A stretch of 64,000 bases of DNA from positions 33,297,394 to 33,361,393 of the forward strand of contig OX328105.1 in assembly GCA_946811185.2 (NCBI GenBank), in the 5' to 3' direction. Source of the stretch: Hippopus hippopus (lineage: Eukaryota > Mollusca > Bivalvia > Cardiida > Cardiidae). A model generated the notes under the pieces. It was given only the letters and a program-made list of their open reading frames with translations, ran no database searches and had not been told where the DNA came from. Both the position numbers and the translations under genes were made by a program. Positions 10,554-21,800 of the stretch are shown piece by piece. Numbering within the stretch: position 1 is the stretch's first letter; each line of letters opens with the position of its first letter.

Positions 10554-12465
10554 CCTAACCTGAGCACGAAGTGTTCAAGGTGAGCTTTTAGTTTAGTTTA
10601 AACGTATTTATTTTACATCGATTGAGAAACAAGTTCTCACAACTTATACTTATCTCTCTGGATTCTGCTTCCTGGGAACTTCACCAGTACTCGCGCTGAA
10701 CGTGTGGGCCAATGAAAAATCCCAAAGTTGACACTCGCTCCCGGGTATCGAACTCAGGACCTTATAGTCACGAGGCCGACGCTCTACCCCACAGCCACGG
10801 ACACTACACAAGGTGAGCTTTTGTGATCAAGTTGTGCCGTCGTCTGTTGTCTCTCTTCAGTCGTCAATTTTTTACCTTGTGCACGCTCTAGAGGCCAGAG
10901 TCTTAGTCCGATTCTCATGAAACTTAGTCAAAATGTTGATCTTGATGATATCTCAGATGAATTTGCAAAAAGGTCATGTCAGGTCAAAAAATAGGTCACT
11001 AGGTCAAATTTTAGAAAAACCTTGTTTACACTCTAGAGGCCACATTTTCAGTCAAATACTCATGGAGGTTTTTCAGAATGTTTGTCTTGATGATATTTGG
11101 ACGACTGAAAAAATGTGTCACATTAGGTCAAAACTAGGTCACTAGGTCAAATCTTTAAAAAATCTTGTGTACAATTAAGAGGCCATTTTTTCAGTACAAT
11201 ACTTCTGAAAGGTGGTCAGAATGTTTGTCTTAATGTTATCTCGGACGAGTTTGAAAACGGGTCATGTCGAGTCAAATACTAATTCATTAGGTCAAATTTT
11301 TAAAAAACCTTATATACACTCTAGAGGTTACATTTTCTGTACAGTACTCTTGAAAATTTGGTCAGAATATTTGTCTTGAAGATATCTTGGATGCTTTTGA
11401 AAATGAGTCACATTGGGTCAAAAACTAGATCACTATATCAAATCTTTGAAAAATCTTGTGTACGCTGTGGAGACCACATTTTTAGTATGTTACTCATGAA
11501 ACTCGGTCAGAATGTTTGTCTTAATCACATCATGGACAAATTTGAAAATAGTTTACGTCAGGTCAAATATTAGGTCATTCGGTTAAATCTTAGAAAAATC
11601 TTGTGTATGCTCTGGAGCCAACATTTTCAGTGTAATTCTCTTGAAAGTTGGTCAGAATGTTTGTTTTGATAATATTTTGATTCGTTTGAAAATGGGCTAT
11701 GTTGGATAAAAAACTAGGTCATCAGGTCATACCTTTAAAAAACCTTGTGTAGGCATAAAGACCCACATTTTCAGTCCTATACCAATTTAAGTTTGTCAGA
11801 ATGTCTGTCTTAATAATATCTTGGACGAGTTCAGAAATGGATCATGTTGGGTCAAAAAGTAAGTCACTGGGTCAAATCTTAAAAAAACCTATTTGCATTT
11901 CAAAGGCCACATGTTCAATACAGTACTTTTGAAAACCGGTCAGGATGTTTGTCTTGATAATATCTTGTACAAGTTAGAAAATGTGTCACATTGGATCAAA
12001 AACCAGGTCACCAGATTAAATCTTTGAAAAACCTTGTGTACGCTCAAGAGGCCATATTTTCCGTCCAATAATCTTGAAACTTGGTCAGAATGTTTGTCTC
12101 GATAATATCTTAGACAAGTTTAAAAATGGGTTATGTTTGATTAAAGACTAGATCACAAGGTGAAATCTCTGATAAACCTTATGTACACTCTACAGGCCAC
12201 GTTTTCCTCTAAATGCTCATGAAAGATGATCAGAATGTTTGGATAATTTCTAAATGTATAAAAATAGGCAATGTTTAGCTAAAAAGTAGGTCACTGAGAC
12301 AAATTCTTGATTCAACTTGTGTACACTCTAGAGGCCATATTATAAGTCCGATACTAATGAAAGCTTGTCAGAGTGTTTGTAACTATTATTTGAAAGAGAT
12401 TGGAAATGGGTCATGTTTGGTCCAAAGGCTCAGGCGAGCGACTTCAGGGCCATCATGGCCCACTT
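10554..12465 (+). repeat. Tandem-core repeat element, copy 3 (nested)
   Basis: The head reads CTGAGCACGAAGTGTTCAAG, interrupted by a SINE, and the tail reads GGGCCATCATGGCCCAC. Roughly ten units lie between, many sharing GGTCAGAATGTTTGTCTT. It sits inside the Pal-1 copy at 10453-12575. Confidence 0.75.
10590..10808 (-). mobile_element. tRNA-derived SINE (reverse) with 14-bp target-site duplication
   Basis: On the minus strand it reads GTGGCTGTGGGGTAGAGCG and GAGTTCGATACCCGG, corresponding to A- and B-box regions of a tRNA-like head. It is flanked by identical CAAGGTGAGCTTTT at 10576-10589 and 10809-10822, a clear target-site duplication. A diverged relative is at about 39712-39895. Confidence 0.85.
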
Positions 12466-12949
12466 TTTTCCTTTTCTTACAATGTTTTCCACCTTATCAA
12501 AGACATGTGATACCGTTTGAGCCACTTTTTATGTTGTTTGCCAATGCCATAAGATTTGTTTATTTGGTAGAAAGTTAAACCATTCTAAGTGGCAACCTCT
12601 ACAAAACAAAGCAACTGGTACTAAGTAAGTTTATGGTAAGTTCCAAGGGACTGCAATTTTGCTGCAATGAACCTGCAGTGAGAAAGCATTCTTTTCAATT
12701 TACTGGCTACTTTCCCAACTGAATATTGTCAAAACAAGTTTCAACAGTGAGGGAGAAGGGACTCTTGGTGCAGTGGCTCTGCAGTGGAAAGTATTAAGCA
12801 CGCAGCATGAGCCATATGCATATATTTCTGTATCTCTGCAATTAAGTTTTTTTGCAAATCTTGGTAGAAAAACAGGCTTTTGGTCATAATTAGCAGATTT
12901 ACGTACTATTTTTTACTTCCATATTTTCTTTCCTATTTGATCAGACCTC

Positions 12950-13095
12950 TAAGTACCACTGAATCATGAGGTAAAACAAGTTTTGGACATGTAAAAAAAT
13001 TTACAAGTTAACAGTTTCGACCCATGTCAGCCTGTGTGAACCCTTTTGCAGATGCATTTAACCCTCTTTTCAAAGAGCATGACTCATATGCAGAT
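12950..13095 (-). mobile_element. R3 MITE, diverged reverse copy
   Basis: CACTGAATCATGAGGTA and CCATGTCAGCCTGTGTGAAC, then AAAGAGCATGACTCATA. It is related to 39463-39720, 47985-48115 and 53855-54100. Confidence 0.5.
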
Positions 13096-13210
13096 ATTTC
13101 TATATATTTCTCTACAATTATATTGTTGTACAAATCTGATTCGAAACGAGACAGATTGTCATATTTAGCTAAATTAGATACTGCTTTACCATTTTACTTT
13201 TATTCTGCAG

Positions 13211-13403
13211 CCAAGAAAGAATTTCTCCCTGTTAGATGTTGGTACACTAATGCAGGAATTGATGGGAGATTATTTCCAATATGTGTGTACAACGCAGGAT
13301 GCAGATAATATTCTTGAGGCGCTTTCACCGCAGAAAGCACAAGAAAGCATTAGAGCTGTGACAAAGGTTGCAACCAGCTTTGAATTGTCACTTTCTGATT
13401 GTG
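13211..13403 (+). CDS. TRPM-type channel, exon 6 of window
   Basis: Acceptor TATTCTGCAG. The peptide contains FSLLDVGTLMQELMGDYFQY, matching the TRPM segment where a leucine-aspartate-valine-glycine is followed by L-M-G and an aromatic run. Two donors are possible. AAAG|GTTGCA at 13366 ends in phase 0, while TGTG|GTTGGT at 13403 ends in phase 1. Only the second fits the next exon at 38895, so it is used here. Neither is a strong donor. If 13366 is the real end, a further exon must lie in the 25.5-kb intron. The exon is certain; its 3' edge is not. Confidence 0.78.
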
Positions 13404-13434
13404 GTTGGTGTAATTTTTATCTACTATGCCTAAA

Positions 13435-13670
13435 ACCCTTTACCACACATTCGGTGTTTAAATGACCCCTCGGGAAAAAGGCTAACTTAAAGTCTGTACA
13501 GATGATAAATTCATTGTGGTTCAAATGAATGACTTTTTCTTTGAAAGTTTAGAAAACATTGCGGGAAAAGGAAAAAATTTAAGGTACCAGCATACTCTTC
13601 TTATCCTGTAGTGTTTTCCAAACCTTCTTTCTTAGGGTCATTTAAGCTTAGGATTGTGTGGTAAAGGGTT
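13435..13670. mobile_element. Pal-1 palindromic MITE, near full length
   Basis: Opens AACCCTTTACCACACATTC and closes GATTGTGTGGTAAAGGGTTG. It starts about 30 bp after the exon donor. Confidence 0.7.
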
Positions 13671-13727
13671 GATTGTAATTCTATAAAATTGTGAAGTTTG
13701 CCTCTTTATCCTTTTTAATCCCTGCCA

Positions 13728-13993
13728 TGAAGGGGAGAGGGAATTATAGGAATGGCCTTCATCTATCTGTCCGTCTTTGCGTCCGTCTTTCTACCGGTAA
13801 CACTTTCCTGTCCACGGCATATCTCCTGAACCCTTCCAAAGATTTTCATTAAACTTTGGTCAAGTATTCACCTCAGTGAGACGGTGTGGAGAACACATAA
13901 CTCAATCATTCAGGGGCAAGGTCAAGGTTACAGTTGAAGTTCATGGGATTGAGCATTGAATTTCATGTCAGCTGCATATCTGTTTTACCCCTG
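13728..13993 (+). repeat. Left part of a tandem-repeat array interrupted by the Harbinger
   Basis: This part holds the head of a repeat (GCCATGAAGGGGAGAGGGAA, TGTCCGTCTTTGCGTCCGTC) and its first unit of about 150 bp (AAGATTTTCATTAAACTTTG, CAAGGTCAAGGTTACAG). The array resumes at 36425. The break falls inside a TTTACCCCTG-GAAGG-type unit junction. Confidence 0.85.
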
Positions 13994-14160
13994 CACCCGA
14001 TTGTATAAACGTTGGTTAAATTTAACCACTGGGTTAAAAGTTTGGTTAGGAGAGGGTTTGGGTTAAATTATTGGTTAGCGATTGTATAAAGATCTGGTTA
14101 GCTTTAACCAGAATCAAATTTCGGTTAAATGTAACCCACCTCCACTATACCGATTAACCA
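13994..14160 (+). repeat. Harbinger left terminus and subterminal GGTTA cluster
   Basis: The inverted repeat at 13994-14020 is followed by many GGTTA/TAACC motifs in both orientations and by a second GATTGTATAAAG at about 14089. Such arrays can bind transposase; here that is an inference. Confidence 0.8.
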
Positions 14161-14530
14161 TATAACTAAAAAACAACATGGCCGCCCTTGTTACCCTGTT
14201 AGCTAGACAACCGAGGCAATCTCGACGATTAAATGTGCAAACTAACGAATTCGACAACAAAAAAACTTCGACGACGATGTAGATCTAGGTTTGAAGCGGC
14301 AAATTTAGACAAGAGATTGTATATGTACGATTCCTGTATAGACAGACTAGAAAAACTTTTAGGGGATCGACTTCGACACGGGACGAATCATAACTTACAT
14401 TGACATCAAGATCTAGCCTAGCTGGGCATAATATTGTCCTAAGGCTTTTCATGGTTGATTTTGTGGACACATTTGGGGTAGATATCCGTAATGTGTCCAG
14501 AATCATCGCAAGGGTTAGACTCAAAAGACA

Positions 14531-14860
14531 TTGTTTAATTTGAAAGACGTAGATCTAGGTCTACCGATAGGCCTACATAAAATTCCCGACGACCGGGGAC
14601 AAACGACGGACCACATGACATGGGTTTTACGAGATCGGCAGTTTTTTTTTTCTTGTGTTGTGGGATGCGTTGATGGGACCCACATTAGAATTTTATGTCC
14701 ATCTGAAGATGGAGCGGCCTTCATTAACAGATAAAAGTGTGCAGGAAACCTGCAATTTTGCAACTTTCCTGGGTGATAAAACAGTGTGTAGTCTCCCCTG
14801 TCGGGACTGTACCCTGATGTCGAAAGTGACTTACGAATAAGAGCAAATAGTGAAGTCTAA
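14531..14860 (+). pseudogene. Harbinger (HARBI1/DDE_Tnp_4-like) transposase remnant
   Basis: The readable frame contains [13 protein letters not shown] followed by FINR, the first catalytic aspartate block of PIF/Harbinger transposases and the start of the following conserved region. After about 14734 the frame is broken, with only scattered similarity to the next block. Upstream (about 14178-14530) an ATG with LLARQPRQSRRLN may be the damaged N-terminus. No second or third catalytic acid can be placed with confidence. This is a dead gene that originally moved the element bounded at 13994 and 36424. Confidence 0.72.
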
Positions 14861-14978
14861 TTGATTTTCCCCACAATATAACATCTTATTTTCTTTAAAA
14901 ACAAAGGTCATATCTAATCTATACATCTAATGTATGCTATATTTAATTATGATAATCTACAGTGTGACATGAATGTGA

Positions 14979-15055
14979 ATTCAATGGCCAAATGGATAAG
15001 GCACCTGTCTCCGGAGAAGGAGTTCGGGGTTCAAATCTGACCTGTTTTTACATAT
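14979..15055 (+). repeat. tRNA-Arg-like sequence (pseudogene or SINE head)
   Basis: TGGCCAAATGGATAAGGCAC resembles an A-box arm and GGGTTCAAATCT a B box. The anticodon region TCTCCGGAG would give CCG. The anticodon stem pairs poorly and there is no clean acceptor stem, so this is not called as a functional tRNA. Confidence 0.5.
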
Positions 15056-15296
15056 TTTCACCTAGGGATTATCTGCACTATTTCCATTTTTTTTTTTTTT
15101 TTTCACATTCATGTAGTCAGAAATTTAATTTGCATCAAGAACTTTGGCCTTTGACTTCAATAAATACATAATACGCGCCTTTGACTTAAATAAATTTGTG
15201 CCAGTGACTGCAGAAAGGGGTCTTAAGACGAAAAATAATGGCTTTTTCAGTTTTTCCCATAATTGGATACGACTACATGTCAAGAGCATAATCTGC

Positions 15297-15595
15297 CAAA
15301 CCCCGGTAGCTCAGTCGGTAGTGTACAAGACTTGAGAACAGGAGGTCACTAGTTTGATCCGTGGCTCGACCAATTTCTTTCCGAGGATTGATGATAGTCA
15401 TTGTGACAGGATTCATTCCTCTCTCACCGCTGATCATTGTTTTGACGATGGTTATGTGGCAAAGCAGCCAGTGGCTCGGAAAGAATATTGTGGGGAGTAC
15501 TGGTAACAAAACTTCCAGGAAAGCATGGATAGGTGCACCGGCCGCCGTGATAAAACAGATTTATAATAATGATAATGATGTAAAACACCATACAA
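15297..15595 (+). mobile_element. tRNA-derived SINE, family A
   Basis: The head CCCCGGTAGCTCAGTCGGTA and AGTTTGATCC are followed by GGATTGATGATAGTCATTGT, CTCACCGCTGATCATTG and ATGTAAAACACCAT. It is inserted within the Harbinger. Confidence 0.85.
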
Positions 15596-16069
15596 AGCAC
15601 ACAACTAGAACATAATCTGTGTATTCCTTTCATAAACCTTTGTCTTTCTTCCACAAACAAATAAATTTTATACTTAACCAGCTATTTTTAGATTTTCCAA
15701 ACCCCATTTCACCTTATATTTAGGATATATACTTATAGAAGAGGAAAATGTGCTTTTCCAGCAGCATCAAAAGCATAATGGGTTGATATGCAATCAATGT
15801 TTATAAGCAATTTCTCCTTTTTGAAGCCATCAGCTTCAGGGGCATAAAAAGTTGTTTTTATCTCCAGTTGGACAGTGATGTCAATTTAAGCCTGAATGTA
15901 GGACAGCAACAAAAACAGTTTTATTAGGTTAAGTTACTTATTCCTGTAACATGTCATGACTAATGTTATATCCATCTAATGTTTGTAATAAACTGATTAA
16001 ATATTCAAAATTGTCAAAAAAAATATGTACTGAAATATACAAATTCGTTTAATCCCTAGAATGCAATTT

Positions 16070-16281
16070 AACCCTCTACCACATAACTCAATGATCCCAA
16101 GGAAAAAAGCTTGTGAAAACATTGCTAAAAAATGAGAAAATGTTGGTAACCAGTTTTTTTACTTTTTCCTAAATGTTTTCTACCCCATCAAAAAGAGAAA
16201 ATCATCATTTGATCAACAGTTAATTCGTCGTTTGCAAATACTTTCAATTTGCAGTCTAAGATCATTTGGTAAACAGTTAAA
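16070..16281. mobile_element. Pal-1 palindromic MITE inside the Harbinger
   Basis: TTTAACCCTCTACCACATAA opens it and TTTGGTAAACAGTTAA closes it. The core reads AATGAGAAAATGTTGGTAAC and its inverse. Confidence 0.75.
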
Positions 16282-16354
16282 TGGAATTTTTCCAGTCTGG
16301 GAAAAAAAGTGAAAATAGCAGTATAATTTCACAAATATCTACCATAATATTGTT

Positions 16355-16445
16355 AGCACAAAAGAAAGGTATAGATCAAAGATCATACTGCACGTTCTTT
16401 GCAGTCTGATCTTGATCTAAATTGTATGTAAAAGGTAGTCTGATA
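16355..16445. repeat. Pal-2 palindromic repeat copy
   Basis: ATCAAAGATCATACTGCACG and GCAGTCTGATCTTGATCT form an inverted pair around a short T-rich centre. Confidence 0.65.
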
Positions 16446-16761
16446 GGAAATGGTGATACATTTTTATGTGCTATTTTAAGTGGTTCAAATAGCTTTGGTT
16501 TAAAAGAAAAAGAGTGGTTGAACAAGTGACATGTTCAAGTATCTTTTGCACATTGTGACACACTGAGAACACTTAAATTACTCAAAAGTTCGACTGATTG
16601 AATGTATGGCTCTCCATTTGAATCTCTCATAACACCAAAACACCTGCCTGGTGTAAACTTGGTACAGCATTGTCCAGGCACTATCATTCAGTACTGAATG
16701 TCTGTCTTTTTACCTATTTAAAGTAGAAATTGAATCTTTAAAGGAGTGAAATTCATTGTGT

Positions 16762-16978
16762 TAACCCTTTACCAAACAATTCTGTCTTAGCAACCATAGA
16801 AAGGACTTTGTAAATATTGTGAGAAAATGGAAAAATGCTAGTAATCAACATTTTTTCCATTAACCACAATGCTTTATACCTTTTCAACTATTTCATCATT
16901 TGAACCACACTTTAATTTGTTGTCTGCAAATGTTTTAAATCCGGACCAGTGCCATTTTTTTTATTTGGTATAGAGTTG
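16762..16978. mobile_element. Pal-1 palindromic MITE inside the Harbinger
   Basis: Opens TTAACCCTTTACCAAACAA and closes TTTGGTATAGAGTTG. The core reads ATTGTGAGAAAATGG and its inverse. Confidence 0.78.
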
Positions 16979-17504
16979 TTATGTGATGGATGTCATCTCT
17001 AAATGACAATTGCAAAGATCTATCCAGCTCACTTTTGTAACTTTGATGCTACCTACCATAAGTAAAATTCTACCATTGCTCACCAAAATCAGTCTACATG
17101 TTTATGCAGCCTTTCTACAAGCAGTCAAATTTCAGTCTAAACCTTTCACTCCTTTTATGAGAAGTTTATTACAAAAAAAAAAAAAAAAAAACTACTGAAA
17201 ATGACTGATTGAAAATGATATAATAAAATGTATAGACTTGTACTGAAATTTCCTTTCAAAGTGTGTTATGACTGACACATATTTCTGTTTTTAACTTGAC
17301 TGCTGGTACTTGTGATGTTTACTAAGTCTGATACCTACTGGATCAAAGCAACAATAACCCTTTTTTCTGGCATTGTTCACCTTTCAATTTCTAAGTACAA
17401 AAGAAAATATCTTTTGCCATACAAAGATCTGTGTTACGGGAGACCACTCCTTCATGCATGGCTTCATCCCGATTTAAACACAATACCTAACAACTGCGTT
17501 AGGG

Positions 17505-17585
17505 AGAGTTCTCTTTGGCTCAGTGGTTATGGTATTGGCCTTTCATCTGGGCGTTCTGGGTTCGAATCCTGCCCAGTACCTATAT
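17505..17585 (+). repeat. tRNA-Met-like sequence (SINE head or pseudogene)
   Basis: TTTGGCTCAGTGGTTATGG and GGGTTCGAATCCTG are good A- and B-box matches, with CAT at the anticodon position. Acceptor-stem pairing is not evident and no SINE tail is recognised. Confidence 0.5.
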
Positions 17586-18049
17586 TTCTGCCATGCATTT
17601 GTTCATTTGTTTCTTTGTTACGGACTTTGTTCGTAAGACCTGTTAAAAGTCTCTACAATGAAGTAGATTTATGACAGTACTTTTTTTCTGTTGATAGTAG
17701 ATCTTTTTACCACACTGGATCTGAAAAAGATTTCACACTCTGTTTTTACAACTCATTGATGTAGCACAAGTAACTGCTTCAAAGGCTATATATTTTTTTG
17801 TGCTCATGTTTGTAAATTTATGTCAGTTTTATACAAGATATGAGTAAGGTAGCAGTTTATTTTGTATAACTGAAAAACTGCTTGAAGTCTGTAAAACGCT
17901 GGTATGTCTATCACTTCTACCATAAACTGAATGTGCAAAAATATCTGTATGAAAGATAAAGCATAATCAGAGAACATAAACGTGACAGAAAAAGTAATTT
18001 ATGCATGTTATATGTGAGATTCACTAGTCCATAGATATGACAGATATTT

Positions 18050-18170
18050 TTCCAGTACCTTATTTCATTTACCTCTTCCACTGCCAGTGGGGACTAAAAT
18101 AGCTTTTTGGAGAGCCGAGACTGTGGATCAAGATCAGAAAGTGCAGTCTGCTACCTGATGCTATTTTTCT
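18050..18170. repeat. Pal-2 palindromic repeat, diverged copy
   Basis: GTGGATCAAGATCAGAAAGT and GCAGTCTG are retained within the Harbinger, about 400 bp before the Polinton. Confidence 0.5.
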
Positions 18171-18570
18171 TTTTTAGCAAAACCATTTTACAGTACAAGA
18201 GTAATCTACTTTTAGGCTTTGAAATAAGCTGAATTTATTATTTTTCTTTTTGGCGGCAAAAAAGTTGCACGTAACATTCAACCAACTAGATTGTTGAACA
18301 ACATATACCTGTCATTTTCCAAGAATGCTGAACTCCAGTTCTTGAAAATTAGACATAATGCTCTACCAAGCTAACTACACCATTTCTTTACCACTTCACC
18401 ATCATCATTCAAATATGTGTTTATTTACCTAGGATGAGAATGACAGTAATGAAAGTTTTGTATTGATCAGAATAAAACTAAAATAATAATGAAAACAAGA
18501 TGAAACCCATGTTGTGGGTGTTCAATGGAATATACTGAAGGATATATATCTACCATACACGTCTTGAAGT

Positions 18571-18850
18571 AGTAGTGTATAAAATGGGGCTCCGAGGACA
18601 ATTTTCAATTTTTCCATTTGGAGCCCCAAGGACAAAATTCTAAAATCCAAAATTCTAAAATCCGAAATTCTAAAATCCAAAATTCTAAAATCTGAAATTC
18701 TAAAATTCCAATTTTTTTAAAAAAGGGTAAGTAGATACCAAAATATCTCTAAGGCCGTTTCTTAAGAAATTTAAAAATTGTGAAATATAAAATTGCAAAA
18801 TGTAAAAAATTAAATTTTAAAAACTTTTTTCTCTTTGAGGTTTTAAAATT
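18571..18850 (+). repeat. Polinton left terminal inverted repeat
   Basis: Matches the inverse of 34891-35154 from AGTAGTGTATAAAATGGGG to CTTTGAGGTTTTAAAATT. It holds five copies of a short ATTCTAAAATCC-type unit against three at the right end, so the two repeats differ in length by about 16 bp. Confidence 0.92.
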
Positions 18851-18872
18851 CTTACCATTTTGGTTCCATCAA

Positions 18873-21800
18873 CTATACACATTCCCCATACTGCTCTAAA
18901 AACTGTTGATACTCTTTCTTACTTAGTAATTCTTCAATTCGCCAATGAAAAATAGCGAGCGTGTTTATTAAATCAATTAATATATATCTTTTGTCATCAT
19001 TTAATCTCAATGCTAGTTTGTTTATCAGTTCCGTATACAATTCATGCCCACGGCTTCTAATTATAACCATTTCTCTATGTTGTTCCTCATTTAAAAACAA
19101 GCATTTTTTCTAATCCTCATGTGTAATACTATTTTCTACTAATGACTTTTTTACCCCTTTACATTTTTTATTTTTCTCCCCCTCAAACATTTTATATGAG
19201 TATAGTTTAGCCCTTAGTCCTACAAACTCCTCAATAATTTTACCACCAACTTCGTCTTTAAACATTCCAATTACTTTTTTGTTATACCCAGTTGGAATAC
19301 CTGATGAATGATCTTTGTATCAAAATTGTTTAATACATCGTTTGATATATCCTTATAAAAATCATCAGTTTCAATTTCATACATCGAACTATCTGTATCC
19401 GTAAATAAAAGCTTTGCTTTGTTTCCATATTTTGTTTTAATATAATTATAATGAAAATTATACATATGAACTTTACTTAATTCAAGAATACACATTCCTA
19501 AATAAATTGGTTTATTAAATACTAGTTTTGTTTTTTTCATATGCATAGCAATTAAATTTTCATCAAAGATATTTAAATGGTTAAAGTTTGGTTTGGCTGC
19601 TAATTTTTCTGCCATTACTTCACTAGTGACTAATTGTATATCTACTCGGTTTCGAATGTTTTCCACTGTTTTTCCATATACAGCATTATTCATAAGTTTA
19701 AAAAAGTCTTTTTCAAACTCATTACTTGCTTTTGTTCTAAAGTTTGTATTAAGATCAATACATGATTTAAGCCAATCACTTTCTTCAAATTTAAGTCCTC
19801 TATGAATTTTTGTAATCCTCATACCTAAACTAACATATAACTTAAGAGCGCTGTGGTGAACTACATAATTTCTTTTATCCCTCAAATTTGGAATTAGTTT
19901 ATCAACACGTCCTATTTTTATTTTTTCTGGTGCAAGGGGATAATCATTGTGGAGATCATGTAATTCTTTAGGATATTCTAAATCAACTTCTAAAATACAT
20001 GGACAATTTTTCCAATTATCATCAGAATATTCTTTTTCATCCATCCAATGGAAATTACCTGTAGGAAGAGGTTGACTCATTGCCCAACCATAAAGATTGT
20101 TTGCGTCTAAGTATGTAATATATTTTGATGGTTTGTTTTTATCATATTTCTTACCTATGTATTTATTATTTGATCTACCATATCTGGTAGAAATCATTGA
20201 TACACCTCCTCTGATACCTTTTTCAAAAAATAGCATATCTGAGTCAGATAACAATTCTAACTTTATTTCTGTATATTTTAACATTGCATCCCAAGCTAAT
20301 CCAGGGGCTGTATAATACCAAGCAGGATCTAATTTATAATTTTTATGACAAAGGTCTCTAAAGTTTTCAAAAATGTCTGCTAAGAGCAAAACATCAGTTT
20401 TATTATACAAGTCGTGATAATCCTTAAGAGTTTTCATTTTAAAGTTCTTCCACACCTTTTCTGCATGGTCATAGTCTTCATCAGTGATATGTTCACCCTT
20501 AAGACTAGAGTAAAACGCCTCTTTAGGTGGTAGTTGGGTTTCCTCCAGTTTTTTTGGTGAATCCATGTATTCATATGGATACACACCTTTTTTGGTAAGC
20601 AAATCCAAATGCTCTTTGTACTGTATTAATAAGTTTTTAAATTGATGTTTTTCTAAATTACTTGCTAAATGGTCTAAACTTGTATTCATAAACTTAATGC
20701 TGTCAATAAATCTAATCTCATGAATTTTATTTTTAGTTTCTCCATTTCTATCAACGTAATCTATAGGTAAATTTTTGTTAAAACTAATATACTTTTCTTC
20801 ATTGTTAGGGATACATTTAATTTTTCCTTCAGTTGTACCAAGATTTTTAATAAATATATGACTGTCATACCCACTAAGATTATGACAAAATACAGGTGTA
20901 AACCTAGGTTTACGGTAATTAATATTACATGATTTGTGTGTGGCTCCCCTAAATTTACCTGAAAAATGACAATGATCCCTAACCTTTTTATCATAAGAAT
21001 CCTCATCAAACTTTTCTTTACATATCCAACATTTTTTTTTTTTTTTTTTTTTTTTTTTCATTAAAAAGCGCTTTTTCTTTTTTTCCAAATATCATTTTCT
21101 TAGGTGGTATGTCGTTAATTTCTCTAATATCTCTTTCTAAGTATTCCACAAATTTTTGTGCTGCGTCTTCTCCGGTGTAATTTACTAGCGTTGATGGATA
21201 AATTTCTTCATAAAAAGATTTAATGTAATAACAAAAACCAGATGGTTCATGTTTTTGATATTGTTTTGTGTAACTATTTTGTGGATTTGGGCTACAAGTA
21301 TCAATTTTACGTAAATATGCTTCAAAGTCAGCATATATTATAAAAGGATGCATTTCTGATTTGAAGTAGTTTTTAAACTCTAACTAGACCCCTCTTCTGG
21401 TAATTCCGTTTTAACAGCTGTATGTTCTTTACAATACTCTGTATGTTTTGCCAAAGATTTTTCACACCAAAAGGAATTTAAATATCTTAAGCATTGGTAT
21501 TTTTTTTCTTTATGTTTTGATACCTGTGTGGACAACAAACGAGATAAATATTTTACCCAACAGTAATGATAATTTCCATCTTTTTCTAACAACAAAAGAA
21601 TTATTTTATGTTCTCTTTCCGTAAAATCACTATTTCTAAGAATATAAACAAATTTATCATAACCAAAAACGGTAATAGAAACAGTTGGGTTTTGTTTTTC
21701 AAACTTACCAATATTTTTTAAAGTTACAGGATACTCTATTCCTTCCATATTTATAATTTTTTCCTTTTCCTTTTTCCTTAATTCTTTGGTAATTCTTTAT

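Larger units (their letters stand above)
10453..12575. mobile_element. Pal-1 MITE split by a tandem-core element
   Basis: The left half is at 10453-10553 (AACCCTTTACCACACACTG through GAGAAAATACTGGTAAACAG). The right half is at about 12466-12575 (CCTTTTCTTACAATGTTTTC through TTTGGTAGAAAGTTAA). The two together make one MITE of normal length. The tandem-core element between them must have inserted near the centre of the palindrome. Confidence 0.75.

Noticed and set aside
14979..17585. Functional tRNA genes for Arg and Met
   Set aside because: A and B boxes are present but stems pair poorly; SINE heads or pseudogenes are more likely.
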